In this document: positions 1 through 7,540 of the stretch, one piece after another | How positions within the stretch are numbered: the first letter of the stretch is position 1 | Layout: each line of letters starts with the position of its first letter | Origin: an uncultured Collinsella sp. | GTDB lineage: Bacteria > Actinomycetota > Coriobacteriia > Coriobacteriales > Coriobacteriaceae | Direction of reading: 5' to 3' | Assembly (NCBI GenBank): GCA_900547655.1 | Contig: URHQ01000019.1 | Coordinates: 1 to 27,551 of the forward strand | Length of the DNA stretch: 27,551 nucleotides | Position numbers and translations under genes: made by a program | The notes under the pieces: model-generated | Databases searched by the model: none | What the model was told of the DNA's origin: nothing | Seen by the model: only the letters and a program-made list of their open reading frames with translations

Positions 1-28
1 GGCAGCGTCAGATGTGTATAAGAGACAG
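1..28 (+). other. Illumina Nextera transposase adapter remnant (not genomic)
   Basis: Positions 10-28 read AGATGTGTATAAGAGACAG, the 19-base Tn5/Nextera mosaic end. Positions 1-9 continue into the Read 1 adapter tail (GGCAGCGTC). The match is to a known synthetic oligonucleotide, so this is untrimmed library sequence at a contig end. Genomic sequence begins at about position 29. The adapter places an in-frame TAA at 19-21 ahead of the first gene. Confidence 0.97.
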
Positions 29-30
29 CC

Positions 31-885
31 GACAAGGTGTACCTCGTGTCGTCGGCGACGATGTGTCTGGTCGACGCGCTCGATGCAAACGACAATATCA
101 TCATGTCGGGCACGAAGGCTAACGATTGCTCGGTCGCGGGCTTCAAAAGCGCGCTCGAAAGTGGGGCGATCGCCTACGGCGGCAAGTACAGCGCGCCCGA
201 CTACGAGCGAATATCGGCCTCGGGCTGCACGCTCGCCATCGAGAACACCATGATCAACCACACGCCCGATGTGAAGGAAAAGCTGCAGAAGCTCGGGCTC
301 GTCGTGCTCACCGAACAGTCGTCGAGCGAGCCCGAAGCACTCGGGCGCGTCGAGTGGATTAAGCTTTTCGGCGTCCTGTTCGACAAGGAAGACGAAGCCG
401 CGCACCTGTTCAACGAGCAGAAGGCCCGCGTCGAGCAAACGTCGAGGCTCGCGTCGTCAGGTAAAACCGTGGCGTATTTCTACATTAACTCGAACGGGGC
501 CGCCGTCACGCGGCGGGCGGGCGACTACGTGGCGCAGATGATCGAGCTTGCAGGCGGCAACTACGCGCTCGATGACGCGCAGACGGCGTCGACGTCAGGT
601 TCGTCAGTAACGCTCGAAATGGAGCGCTTCTACGCGACGACGAAGGATGCCGACATCATCGTCTACAACGGCACCATCGACGAATCGGTTGCCACCTTGA
701 AAGACTTCGTAGGCAAAAACGCGCTATTGTCGCAGTTCAAAGCTGTAAAGAACGGCAACGTCTGGGTCACAAGCGCCGACATGTACCAGCAGATGACTTC
801 TACCGCCGACATTATCGACGAGCTGCACGGGGCGTTCACCGGCGATGACGCGAGCGACTTCCATTATCTGAGGAAGCTTGGCTAG
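31..885 (+). CDS. ABC transporter substrate-binding protein, FecB/BtuF type (5' truncated)
   Basis: The remaining 285 residues look like the periplasmic-binding-protein domain of metal-chelate (siderophore, haem or corrinoid) importers. They show a region with ...NHTPDVKEKLQKLGLVV, then EALGRVEWIKLFGVLFDKE, a helical backbone segment, YINSNGAAVTRR, a segment like AGGNYALDD, and DIIVYNG near the end. The signal peptide and lipobox are absent because the gene runs into adapter sequence. The frame is open from codon 31, so the GTG at 37 and ATG at 61 are not believable starts. Family members usually run to about 330-400 residues, so an N-terminal portion is missing. The stop overlaps the candidate TTG start of the permease, which supports one operon. 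The ligand cannot be told from sequence; a cobalamin or iron chelate is inferred from the family only. Confidence 0.82.
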   Translation, partial: DKVYLVSSATMCLVDALDANDNIIMSGTKANDCSVAGFKSALESGAIAYGGKYSAPDYERISASGCTLAIENTMINHTPDVKEKLQKLGLVVLTEQSSSEPEALGRVEWIKLFGVLFDKEDEAAHLFNEQKARVEQTSRLASSGKTVAYFYINSNGAAVTRRAGDYVAQMIELAGGNYALDDAQTASTSGSSVTLEMERFYATTKDADIIVYNGTIDESVATLKDFVGKNALLSQFKAVKNGNVWVTSADMYQQMTSTADIIDELHGAFTGDDASDFHYLRKLG

Positions 886-1930
886 CGTCATGAGAAGCCG
901 GCTTTCCATGACATACGACGAATCGGGACGCGCCGCGCGGTGTCGCGTCGTGACGGCGCTGCTCGCTGTTGTCCTCATCGTGCTCGTCGGGGCCAACCTG
1001 TGCATCGGGAGCGTGCTCGTGCCCGCAGACCACATCCCCGGCATCCTTTCGGGCGGCGCGGCCAATTCCATGGAAAGCCAAGTCATCTGGGAGATTCGCC
1101 TGCCGCGCGTGCTTTCAGCCGTGCTTCTCGGCGGGGCACTTTCGCTCTCCGGGTTCCTGCTGCAGACGTTTTTCAACAACCCCATCGCCGACCCGTTCAT
1201 CTTGGGCGTCTCCTCGGGCGCAAAGTTCGTCGTCGCGCTTACGATGATCGTGCTTTTGGGCGCAAACCAGGCCATGTCCTCGCCGGCCATAGTGGCCGCA
1301 GCGTTTCTGGGCTCGCTTATCACCATCGGCTTCGTGCTCCTCATCGCACGGCGCATAAGTTCCATGGCCATGCTCATCGTGGCGGGCGTCATGGTGGGAT
1401 ACATCTGCTCGGCGGCGACGAACTTCCTCATCGCCTTCGCCGACGACCAGTCCATCGTGAACCTGCACAACTGGTCTTTGGGTAGCTTCTCGGGTTCGAG
1501 CTGGAACGACGTCGCGGTCATCGCGGTCGTGGTGATCACCGTGAGCGCATGCGTATTCGCGATATCGAAGCCCCTTTCCGCCTTCCAGCTGGGAGAAGCC
1601 TACGCAAAAAGCGTCGGCGTGAACGTCGCACGCTTCTGCGTGGTGCTCGTCCTTCTAGCGAGCATGCTCTCCGCCTGCGTGACCGCGTTCGCTGGTCCGG
1701 TGTCGTTCGTAGGCATCGCGGTTCCGCATCTCGTTAAGTCGGCGCTGAAGTCATCGAAGCCCATCCGCGTGATTCCTGCGTGCTTCTTGGGAGGCGCCAT
1801 CTTCTGCGCGGGCTGCGATTTGATCGCGCGCACGCTGTTCTCCCCCGTCGAGCTTTCCATCAGCGCCGTCACCGCCATCTTCGGCGCGCCGGTGGTTATC
1901 GCGCTCATGCTGAAGAAGCGGGTGAGGTAG
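878..1930 (+). CDS. ABC transporter permease, FecCD/BtuC family
   Basis: This is a hydrophobic protein of about 350 residues, typical in length for FecCD permeases with roughly nine to ten membrane helices. Family hallmarks are visible: IRLPRVLSAVLLGGALSLSG after the first helix, LLQTFFNNPIADPFILGVSSGA, LGSFSGSSWNDV in the middle, and FAGPVSFVGIAVPHLVK followed by a C-terminal helix pair. It would form the membrane channel for the binding protein encoded upstream. The start is uncertain. TTG at 878 sits just after GAGGAAG and overlaps the upstream stop. ATG at 890 is four codons further in but poorly spaced from that Shine-Dalgarno. The ATPase begins directly after the stop at 1930. Confidence 0.9.
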   Translation: MASVMRSRLSMTYDESGRAARCRVVTALLAVVLIVLVGANLCIGSVLVPADHIPGILSGGAANSMESQVIWEIRLPRVLSAVLLGGALSLSGFLLQTFFNNPIADPFILGVSSGAKFVVALTMIVLLGANQAMSSPAIVAAAFLGSLITIGFVLLIARRISSMAMLIVAGVMVGYICSAATNFLIAFADDQSIVNLHNWSLGSFSGSSWNDVAVIAVVVITVSACVFAISKPLSAFQLGEAYAKSVGVNVARFCVVLVLLASMLSACVTAFAGPVSFVGIAVPHLVKSALKSSKPIRVIPACFLGGAIFCAGCDLIARTLFSPVELSISAVTAIFGAPVVIALMLKKRVR

Positions 1931-3241
1931 ATGGGGGAATTCGTGCCGCGGCCCAAAACGCTCGGAGGGGACATTCCATGCTTAGACAGTCCTAAGCTTG
2001 CACGAAAGCGCCAGAAGACACTTTCGGCTCGTGCGGAACTGCGCGCGGAACGCCTCCTTCGAGCGGAGTCGAACCTCGAAACCCCGGTCGAAACGCAGGC
2101 TGACGGAGCGCCGCTTTTCCGCATAAGCGACCTGTCGGCGGGCTACGACAAGAAGGTCGTAGTCGAAGGCGTCGATCTGGAGGTTCGCGCGGGCGACGTC
2201 GTGGCACTCATCGGGCCGAACGGCTCGGGCAAGTCGACCATCTTGAAAACCATCACACGCCATCTGGCACCGCTTGCCGGCGCGGTCGAGCTCGACGGGC
2301 GGGAGATTTCCCGATGGAAGACGGCGGAGTTCGCAAGGAACCTTGCCGTTATGCTGACAGATCGCCCCCGGACCGAGCTCCTCACCTGCCGCGATATCGT
2401 AGAGGCGGGAAGGCATCCCTACACCGGGCGAATGGGCACACTCACGCCCGATGACCATAATCGGGTCGACGAGGCCATGAAAACCGCACATGTGGAAGGG
2501 CTCGCCGAGCGCGACTTCATGCAGATAAGCGACGGGCAACGCCAGCGCGTCATGCTCGCACGCGCCATCGCGCAGGATCCGCGTGTGCTCGTGCTCGATG
2601 AGCCCACGTCGTATCTCGATATCCGCTACCAGATCGACCTGCTGCGAATACTTCGCCACCTTGCGAAATCGCGGAATGTTGCTGTCATCATGTCCATCCA
2701 CGAACTCGAGCTCGCGCAGAAAAGTGCCGACAAGGTGATTTGCGTGAAGGACGGCCGGGTCTTCCGCGCCGGCGCACCCGAGGACATATTCACGCGCGAG
2801 ACGATTGGCGAGCTCTACGGCCTTCAACATGGCACCTTCAACGAGCGCTTCGGCAGCGTGGAAATTGGGCGCCCACACGGCGATGCGCACACGTTCGTCA
2901 TCGCCGGCGCAGGTACGGGATCAGCTGTGTTTCGCCAGCTAATCCGGCAGGGCAAGGCGTTCTACGCGGGCGTTCTGCACGAAGGGGACATCGACTGCGA
3001 GCTTGCGCGCGACCTGGCGACGGAATGCGTGGCCGAGCGCGCCTTCGAGCCGATCGGGGATAAAACCATAGCCCGCGCCAAAGAGCTCCTCGTCCACTGC
3101 GCGCGTCTTATCGTGTGCCCCGCCGCCTTCGGCACCATAAACGCCCGCAACGCAGAGCTCGTCGAGTTCGCACGATCGCATGGTATCGAGGTCATGCGAG
3201 CGTGCGAAGGCGCATCGGAGGATTCCATTGGATACGCCTAG
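1931..3241 (+). CDS. ABC transporter ATP-binding protein with extra C-terminal domain
   Basis: FecE/BtuD-type ATPase that powers the importer encoded by the two genes upstream. Visible motifs are Walker A GPNGSGKST (residues 95-103), the signature in the ISDGQ form (199-203), Walker B VLVLDEPT (Asp223, Glu224) and the switch histidine in SIHEL (His257). The signature variant SDGQ is common in the iron/cobalamin branch. An N-terminal extension of about 60 residues, basic in its first half, precedes the ATPase core. After about residue 316 comes a further 120-residue domain starting FVIAGAGTGSAVFRQLI, with a glycine-rich turn like a nucleotide-binding fold, ending at 436. Plain FecE proteins are about 260 residues. 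ATG 1931 abuts the permease stop; an ATG at 1978 is out of frame. The function of the tail is unknown. Confidence 0.9.
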   Translation: MGEFVPRPKTLGGDIPCLDSPKLARKRQKTLSARAELRAERLLRAESNLETPVETQADGAPLFRISDLSAGYDKKVVVEGVDLEVRAGDVVALIGPNGSGKSTILKTITRHLAPLAGAVELDGREISRWKTAEFARNLAVMLTDRPRTELLTCRDIVEAGRHPYTGRMGTLTPDDHNRVDEAMKTAHVEGLAERDFMQISDGQRQRVMLARAIAQDPRVLVLDEPTSYLDIRYQIDLLRILRHLAKSRNVAVIMSIHELELAQKSADKVICVKDGRVFRAGAPEDIFTRETIGELYGLQHGTFNERFGSVEIGRPHGDAHTFVIAGAGTGSAVFRQLIRQGKAFYAGVLHEGDIDCELARDLATECVAERAFEPIGDKTIARAKELLVHCARLIVCPAAFGTINARNAELVEFARSHGIEVMRACEGASEDSIGYA

Positions 3242-3278
3242 GCGCGGCCCAAGAAATCGTCCGCATCCCCATCTGACA

Positions 3279-3295
3279 CTATTTCACCGCAACTT
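3279..3295. repeat. Solo arm of the intergenic palindrome family
   Basis: CTATTTCACCGCAACTT here is identical to the right arm of the 13729-13801 palindrome and near-identical to that of 4959-5027. No matching left arm is present nearby, so it looks like a decayed or half copy. It lies in the 188-base gap between the ABC operon and the radical SAM gene. Confidence 0.75.
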
Positions 3296-3391
3296 AGAAG
3301 GTGTCGGCGTATAACGCTTCACCCCAAATTAAATTGATTCGTTGAATAGACACATTCCAAATCTTTAGACTTCGTTTAATCTACAAGTGGG

Positions 3392-3397
3392 TATTAT
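3392..3397 (+). promoter_or_regulatory. Candidate -10 box for the radical SAM gene
   Basis: TATTAT lies 32 bases before the ATG at 3430 in an AT-rich stretch (about 3325-3420) that contrasts with the surrounding GC-rich DNA. No good -35 hexamer sits 16-18 bases upstream, so this is only a tentative call. The gene's Shine-Dalgarno is AAAGGA, seven bases before the ATG. Confidence 0.3.
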
Positions 3398-3429
3398 CAC
3401 ACATTAAGCACACGTGAAAGGATATACCC

Positions 3430-4863
3430 ATGTCGCTTACACAGTCAGCAGAGCGTGCAGCGCTTAACAAGCTCATCGATTATCTCGACGACAACCCGCA
3501 AGAAAACATCGACAAAATCATGGACCTCGTGAACAAGCTGGTCCCCAATCGCGTATTTCCTGTACAGCGAGAGGCATTCACCAATGTCATCAAGAGCCGC
3601 GGCAATTGGTATGACCTGATCATGCGTGTGTTCAGCCTTAATCCCCAGATGCGAACCAAACTGCTTAAGACCCTCATTGTCGACGCCAACCTGCTTGCTT
3701 GGCCAGAGCAGGAAAAGAACCGCGAAAAGTACCAGTGCAACGTTCCGTGGGCCATCCTGCTCGATCCCACGAGCGCCTGCAACCTGCATTGCACGGGCTG
3801 CTGGGCCGCCGAGTACGGCTACAAGCAGAATCTCTCGTTCGAAGACATCAACTCTATCGTTACGCAGGGCAAAGAGCTCGGTACGCATATCTACATCTAT
3901 ACCGGCGGCGAGCCGCTCGTCCGCAAGCACGACCTGATCAGAATTTGCGAAAAACATCAGGACTGCGTGTTTCTCTGCTTTACCAACTCCACGCTGATCG
4001 ACGAGGCCTTCTGCGACGATATGATTCGCGTAGGTAATTTTGTCCCCGCCATCAGCGCCGAGGGCAATGAGCACACCACCGACGCCCGTCGCGGCGAGGG
4101 TACCTACGCAAAGATCGAGCACGCCATGAAACTCCTGCGCGAGCGCGACTTGCCGTTTGGTATCTCCACCTGTTGGACCAGCGCCAATGCCGATACGGTA
4201 GCAACCGAGGAGAACATGGACTGGATGATCGGCGAGGGAGCACTCTTCTGTTGGTACTTCCACTTTATGCCGGTTGGCCGCAACGCAACCCCCGAGCTCA
4301 TGCCCACGCCCGAGCAGCGCGAGCACATGTATCACTTTATCCGCGAAATGCGTGAGAAGAAGCCGTTGTTTACGCTCGACTTCCAAAACGACGGCGAGTT
4401 TGTAGGCGGATGTATCGCCGGCGGCCGCCGCTACCTGCACATCAACGCCGCCGGAGACGTGGAGCCGTGCGTGTTCATCCACTACTCAAACGCCAACATC
4501 CACGATGTGAGCTTACTCGACGCGCTGCGCTCTCCCCTCTTTATGAAGTACTACGAGAACATGCCGTTTAACGACAACTACCTCAAACCATGCCCCATGC
4601 TCGAGAATCCAGATGTACTGCCCAAACTGGTCGCCGAGAGTGGCGCAACGAGCACCGATCTCATCGAGAAGGAGTCACCCGAGCAGCTGCGCGAAAAGAC
4701 CCAGGCTGCCGCCGAGGCATGGTCACCTGTCGCCGACCGCATCTGGAACGACTCCGACGATCCGTTATACGCCAAGCGTCACGAGGACAAGTCGCAGGGC
4801 ATGGCCGATAGCGACATGCACAAGTTCGAAAAACAGGGCCGCATACTCAAAAACGGCGATTAA
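3430..4863 (+). CDS. Radical SAM protein with SPASM-like C-terminal cysteines
   Basis: A 477-residue protein. The canonical radical SAM cluster motif is CNLHCTGC (Cys117, Cys121, Cys124), preceded by ILLDPTSA and followed by the GGE motif (TGGEPLV, about 158-164). These residues ligate a [4Fe-4S] cluster and bind S-adenosylmethionine. Further cysteines at GGCIAGG, EPCVF and LKPCPM resemble an auxiliary-cluster (SPASM/twitch-like) segment. About 110 residues precede the cluster motif, a helical N-terminal extension longer than in many family members. The substrate is not recognisable. The start is supported by AAAGGA at seven-base spacing. It is convergent with a TetR regulator and near a lipid-type membrane protein, so a membrane-lipid or cell-envelope role is conceivable but only inferred from context. 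Confidence 0.85.
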   Translation: MSLTQSAERAALNKLIDYLDDNPQENIDKIMDLVNKLVPNRVFPVQREAFTNVIKSRGNWYDLIMRVFSLNPQMRTKLLKTLIVDANLLAWPEQEKNREKYQCNVPWAILLDPTSACNLHCTGCWAAEYGYKQNLSFEDINSIVTQGKELGTHIYIYTGGEPLVRKHDLIRICEKHQDCVFLCFTNSTLIDEAFCDDMIRVGNFVPAISAEGNEHTTDARRGEGTYAKIEHAMKLLRERDLPFGISTCWTSANADTVATEENMDWMIGEGALFCWYFHFMPVGRNATPELMPTPEQREHMYHFIREMREKKPLFTLDFQNDGEFVGGCIAGGRRYLHINAAGDVEPCVFIHYSNANIHDVSLLDALRSPLFMKYYENMPFNDNYLKPCPMLENPDVLPKLVAESGATSTDLIEKESPEQLREKTQAAAEAWSPVADRIWNDSDDPLYAKRHEDKSQGMADSDMHKFEKQGRILKNGD

Positions 4864-4896
4864 TGCTGCCCTACACGACAAACGCTCAGAAATGAA

Positions 4897-4935
4897 GCGG
4901 AGCAGTCTCGAGGCTCATCTTCGAGGCTGCTCCGC
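4897..4935 (+). terminator. Stem-loop downstream of the radical SAM gene
   Basis: A 15-base stem (GCGGAGCAGTCTCGA pairing with TCGAGGCTGCTCCGC, one G-T pair) and a 9-base loop sit 34 bases after the stop. There is no clear T-run after it, so it is a hairpin of terminator shape rather than a textbook intrinsic terminator. Confidence 0.55.
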
Positions 4936-4958
4936 CTTACCATCAAAACAGTTTTACT

Positions 4959-5027
4959 AAGTTGCGGTGAAATAGGGACCAGAACGGCCTACCAATAGCC
5001 AAAACGATCCCTATTCCACCGCAACTT
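4959..5027. repeat. Intergenic palindromic repeat, copy 1
   Basis: Left arm AAGTTGCGGTGAAATAGGGA (4959-4978) is the reverse complement of 5008-5027 with one mismatch, around a loop of about 29 bases. The same arms recur at 13729-13801 with a different loop, and one arm recurs at 3279-3295. It lies between the convergent radical SAM and tetR genes. Confidence 0.9.
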
Positions 5028-5051
5028 CTTTAAGTTGTTGAATTATCAATG

Positions 5052-5663
5052 CTATTCCAAGCGAGATTCCAGACTCGACAGGCCATTAAGAGTCAGGTCG
5101 TTGGCGACCTCAGAGACGCGCTCGATAGGAACCGAGCCGTCAGACAGTGCCCACGTGCGATAGATACCGATAATACCCGACAGCAAAAACGCCAGATAAT
5201 AGTCGAACATCTCGTCCTTGAGACCTTGGGGCAGCAGATCGCGCTCGGCAATCTCATGTTCGAGCGGCGCACGAAGACGAGCCATGAAATCATCGAGCGG
5301 AATATTCTCGATCAGCTGACGATTGAGCACTAAGTTGTTGCACAGCGCCTCATTAACGGTTTTAAAGAAGGTCGCCGCCGCGCCCAGGGCGCGCTCATTG
5401 GTGTCGCCGTCCATGGAAGCAAGCGTTTTCTCGACCGAGTCGACAATCATCTCCACCACATCGACGGCAATGGCATCGAGCAGGCCGTCAACCGTACCAA
5501 AGTGAACGTAAAAGGTCTTGCGGTCGACATTGGCCTCGCGCGCGATGGCACTCACCGTAATGTCTGCCAGCGGCTTTTCCATGAGCAGGCGCTCGAAAGC
5601 GGAAAGGATGGCATTACGGCTGCGAACGATGCGGCGGTCAAGACGCGGTTTGCTGGTTGCCAT
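5052..5663 (-). CDS. TetR/AcrR-family transcriptional regulator
   Basis: A protein of 203 residues, normal for the family. The N-terminal DNA-binding domain contains the typical helix-turn-helix ITVSAIAREANVDRKTFYVHFGTVDGLL reduced to its diagnostic core: SAIAREANV then RKTFYVHF. The remaining roughly 140 residues are helical and variable, as expected for a ligand-binding and dimerisation domain. The start is ATG 5663, seven bases after GGGA; ATG 5690 would place the Shine-Dalgarno inside the coding sequence. Upstream (5707-5730) is a dyad that may be its own operator. Likely targets are itself, the radical SAM gene it converges with, or the membrane-protein gene at 5780-7087; this is inference. 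Confidence 0.9.
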   Translation of the reverse strand: MATSKPRLDRRIVRSRNAILSAFERLLMEKPLADITVSAIAREANVDRKTFYVHFGTVDGLLDAIAVDVVEMIVDSVEKTLASMDGDTNERALGAAATFFKTVNEALCNNLVLNRQLIENIPLDDFMARLRAPLEHEIAERDLLPQGLKDEMFDYYLAFLLSGIIGIYRTWALSDGSVPIERVSEVANDLTLNGLSSLESRLE

Positions 5664-5706
5664 GGGCATGTCCCTTCGATATGCGAGCATTCATCAACAG
5701 ATGAGA

Positions 5707-5730
5707 GATAATCTACGTAAGAGGATTATC
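5707..5730. promoter_or_regulatory. Candidate TetR-type operator
   Basis: Inverted repeat GATAATC (5707-5713) and GATTATC (5724-5730), perfect 7-base arms with a 10-base spacer, 43 bases upstream of the TetR start in the gap before the next minus-strand gene ends. Autoregulation through such a dyad is typical of the family. Binding is not demonstrated. Confidence 0.4.
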
Positions 5731-5779
5731 CCCCATACAGCACAAATATGCCCCGCATCATGAAGAACGCACGACTGCC

Positions 5780-7087
5780 CTACTGCGACTTAGGGTGCTT
5801 CTTCTTATTGAGTGCCGACGGAGATACGCGAATACCGTCGCCTGTCTGGCGCACATAGGCTTTATGAGCCGGCTTAGCGGTCCCAGAAGCCTTCTGAGCC
5901 TGCTTCTTGGGATCAACGGTAACAGCATTCGCGGGGTGCGGCTTAGTGGGCGCAGAGGGCGTCTGAGGCGCGCGGCCGAGCTTGCGCATCACACGATCCC
6001 AGCGCGCATGGATGCTCTCGTTGTGAGCGCTCTTAAGCCCCAGCAGGGGCGCAGCCAAAATGGTCGGTGCAATAAACGTAATGAGGCGCCACAGCAGATA
6101 GCCGGCAGTCGATGCCGAACCGAAGAAATGACCCAAGAACAATGCAAAGCCGCCCTCAGCGCCACCAGTTCCACCGGGCAAGGGAACCGCAGAGCTCAGC
6201 AGCTGGACAAAGGCGCTCGCGGCCATGACCGAGAAAAAGTCGACCTCGTGGTGGCCAAAGGCAAGCATCAGGAAATACGGCACCAGATAGAAAAACGCGA
6301 GCTGCAGCATGGTGATAAACACGGTGAGCAGCATGGAAGAAAAATGTCCGGCTGAAAGCTTGAACTTCTCGGAGAAGGAGTAGATCTCGCCATCGACAAA
6401 CGTGCGCCATCCCTCGATCTTAGTGGCCGAGACACCAATGCGCTCAAGCCAATTGATGATGCAATGGGCGACGCGCGTGACGGTCTTAGGCATGAGCGCG
6501 ACGGCGAAGATGCCCAGCAAGATGCAGCAGTGCCCACCAAAGCTAAAGACACACAGCAGCGTCATGTCGCCATAGCGCTCGGCAAAAAACGGCATGCGAG
6601 CAAGCAGTAGGATAGCGCCCCAGGCAACGAGGCCAAACTGATACACGATAAAGCGCGTGAACTGCGTGGCACCAGCCTCGCCGACATTTTGGCCCGCCTT
6701 GGTCAGGCGGTAGATCTGGGCGGGAGTCGAGCCCATCATCATGGGCGTCAGGTTGCCAAAGAAGATGCCGCTCGCCTCGACCGAAATCAGGTCGCGGATG
6801 CCGACGGGTGAATATGGGTCGAGCCAGACGGCGATCGCATAGGCCACAATGCCAAAGAAAAGATACATGAACATGCAAAGACACGCGACAACGAGCCATG
6901 ACGCCTGGACGCTCGACATAGCGGCCCAGAACTGCCCCATCTGCCCGGTTACCACCAGATAGACGATATAACCCACCAGCACGACGCCGATAAAGATGGC
7001 GCCGCGGCGTGCGCTCTTATTGTCATCTCCGCCCGAGGCCTCAACCTCGACCTGGGGCTTAGACGTATGCTGAGAGGACTCCGTCAT
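5780..7087 (-). CDS. Lysylphosphatidylglycerol synthase TM-region family (UPF0104/AglD2-like) membrane protein
   Basis: A 435-residue multi-pass membrane protein resembling the flippase-type N-terminal half of MprF and AglD/UPF0104 proteins. Visible features are an N-terminal hydrophilic segment, a first helix after SARRGAIFIG, the family's SVEASGIFFGNLTPMM loop with the STPAQIYRL stretch, and the conserved PLPGGTGGAEGGF motif near the C-terminal helices. A basic Pro/Lys/Ala-rich cytoplasmic tail of about 75 residues follows. There is no aminoacyl-transferase domain, so it is not a full MprF. The likely role is lipid or isoprenoid-linked substrate handling in the membrane. Start ATG 7087 has AAGGAG four bases upstream; the longer frame to 7153 lacks a comparable site. 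Confidence 0.85.
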   Translation of the reverse strand: MTESSQHTSKPQVEVEASGGDDNKSARRGAIFIGVVLVGYIVYLVVTGQMGQFWAAMSSVQASWLVVACLCMFMYLFFGIVAYAIAVWLDPYSPVGIRDLISVEASGIFFGNLTPMMMGSTPAQIYRLTKAGQNVGEAGATQFTRFIVYQFGLVAWGAILLLARMPFFAERYGDMTLLCVFSFGGHCCILLGIFAVALMPKTVTRVAHCIINWLERIGVSATKIEGWRTFVDGEIYSFSEKFKLSAGHFSSMLLTVFITMLQLAFFYLVPYFLMLAFGHHEVDFFSVMAASAFVQLLSSAVPLPGGTGGAEGGFALFLGHFFGSASTAGYLLWRLITFIAPTILAAPLLGLKSAHNESIHARWDRVMRKLGRAPQTPSAPTKPHPANAVTVDPKKQAQKASGTAKPAHKAYVRQTGDGIRVSPSALNKKKHPKSQ

Positions 7088-7194
7088 GAGACTCCTTCTA
7101 ACAGTCAAAATATCTTGGATATTGTACCCGCAAGGACCATAGACAGAACGCAAAGCTCTGGTTCAAACGGGAATTGCAGACGGTTGTTTGAAAA

Positions 7195-7229
7195 TAAAAA
7201 ACCCGGCCTTCCATGGGAAGCCCGGGTAT
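7195..7229 (-). terminator. Intrinsic terminator of the tRNA-Glu pair
   Basis: On the minus strand ACCCGGGCTTCC-CAT-GGAAGGCCGGGT is followed by TTTTTA. The strong GC stem and T-run lie nine bases after the second tRNA in the transcript, and they separate it from the membrane-protein gene at 7087. Confidence 0.92.
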
Positions 7230-7237
7230 CAAATGCG

Positions 7238-7314
7238 TGGTAGCCCGTACCAGATTCGAACTGGTGATCTCCGCCTTGAGAGGGCGGCGTCCTAAACCGC
7301 TAGACGAACGGGCC
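7238..7314 (-). tRNA. tRNA-Glu (anticodon CTC), distal copy
   Basis: A 77-nucleotide cloverleaf with acceptor GGCCCGT pairing with ACGGGCT (a G-U at the first pair), D-arm GTCT/GGAC, anticodon stem CCGCC/GGCGG with loop CTCTCAA (anticodon CTC, decoding GAG), a T-arm with TTCGAAT, and an encoded CCA end. It is identical to the copy at 7337-7413 and is second in the transcript. Confidence 0.96.
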
Positions 7315-7336
7315 ATTAGCCTCAGCAGAAAAGAAG

Positions 7337-7413
7337 TGGTAGCCCGTACCAGATTCGAACTGGTGATCTCCGCCTTGAGAGGGCGGCGTCCTAAACCGCT
7401 AGACGAACGGGCC
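7337..7413 (-). tRNA. tRNA-Glu (anticodon CTC), proximal copy
   Basis: Identical in all 77 positions to the downstream copy, with encoded CCA and anticodon CTC. Only 22 bases separate the two, so they should be cut from one precursor. The promoter is at 7448-7476. Confidence 0.96.
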
Positions 7414-7447
7414 ACATGACATCTGCACTGCCGTGCTGCGAGGCTAT

Positions 7448-7476
7448 ATATTACGGGACAAAAAACGTCAGCGCAA
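7448..7476 (-). promoter_or_regulatory. Promoter for the tRNA-Glu pair
   Basis: Minus-strand TTGCGC, 17-base spacer, TAATAT. The -10 ends 34 bases before the first tRNA base, a plausible distance for a tRNA leader. Confidence 0.65.
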
Positions 7477-7540
7477 GAAGAAATTCCAAATTGCCGAAAA
7501 ATTGTCGGCAGGTTATGGAACACGCAGGTAAACTGGGTAG

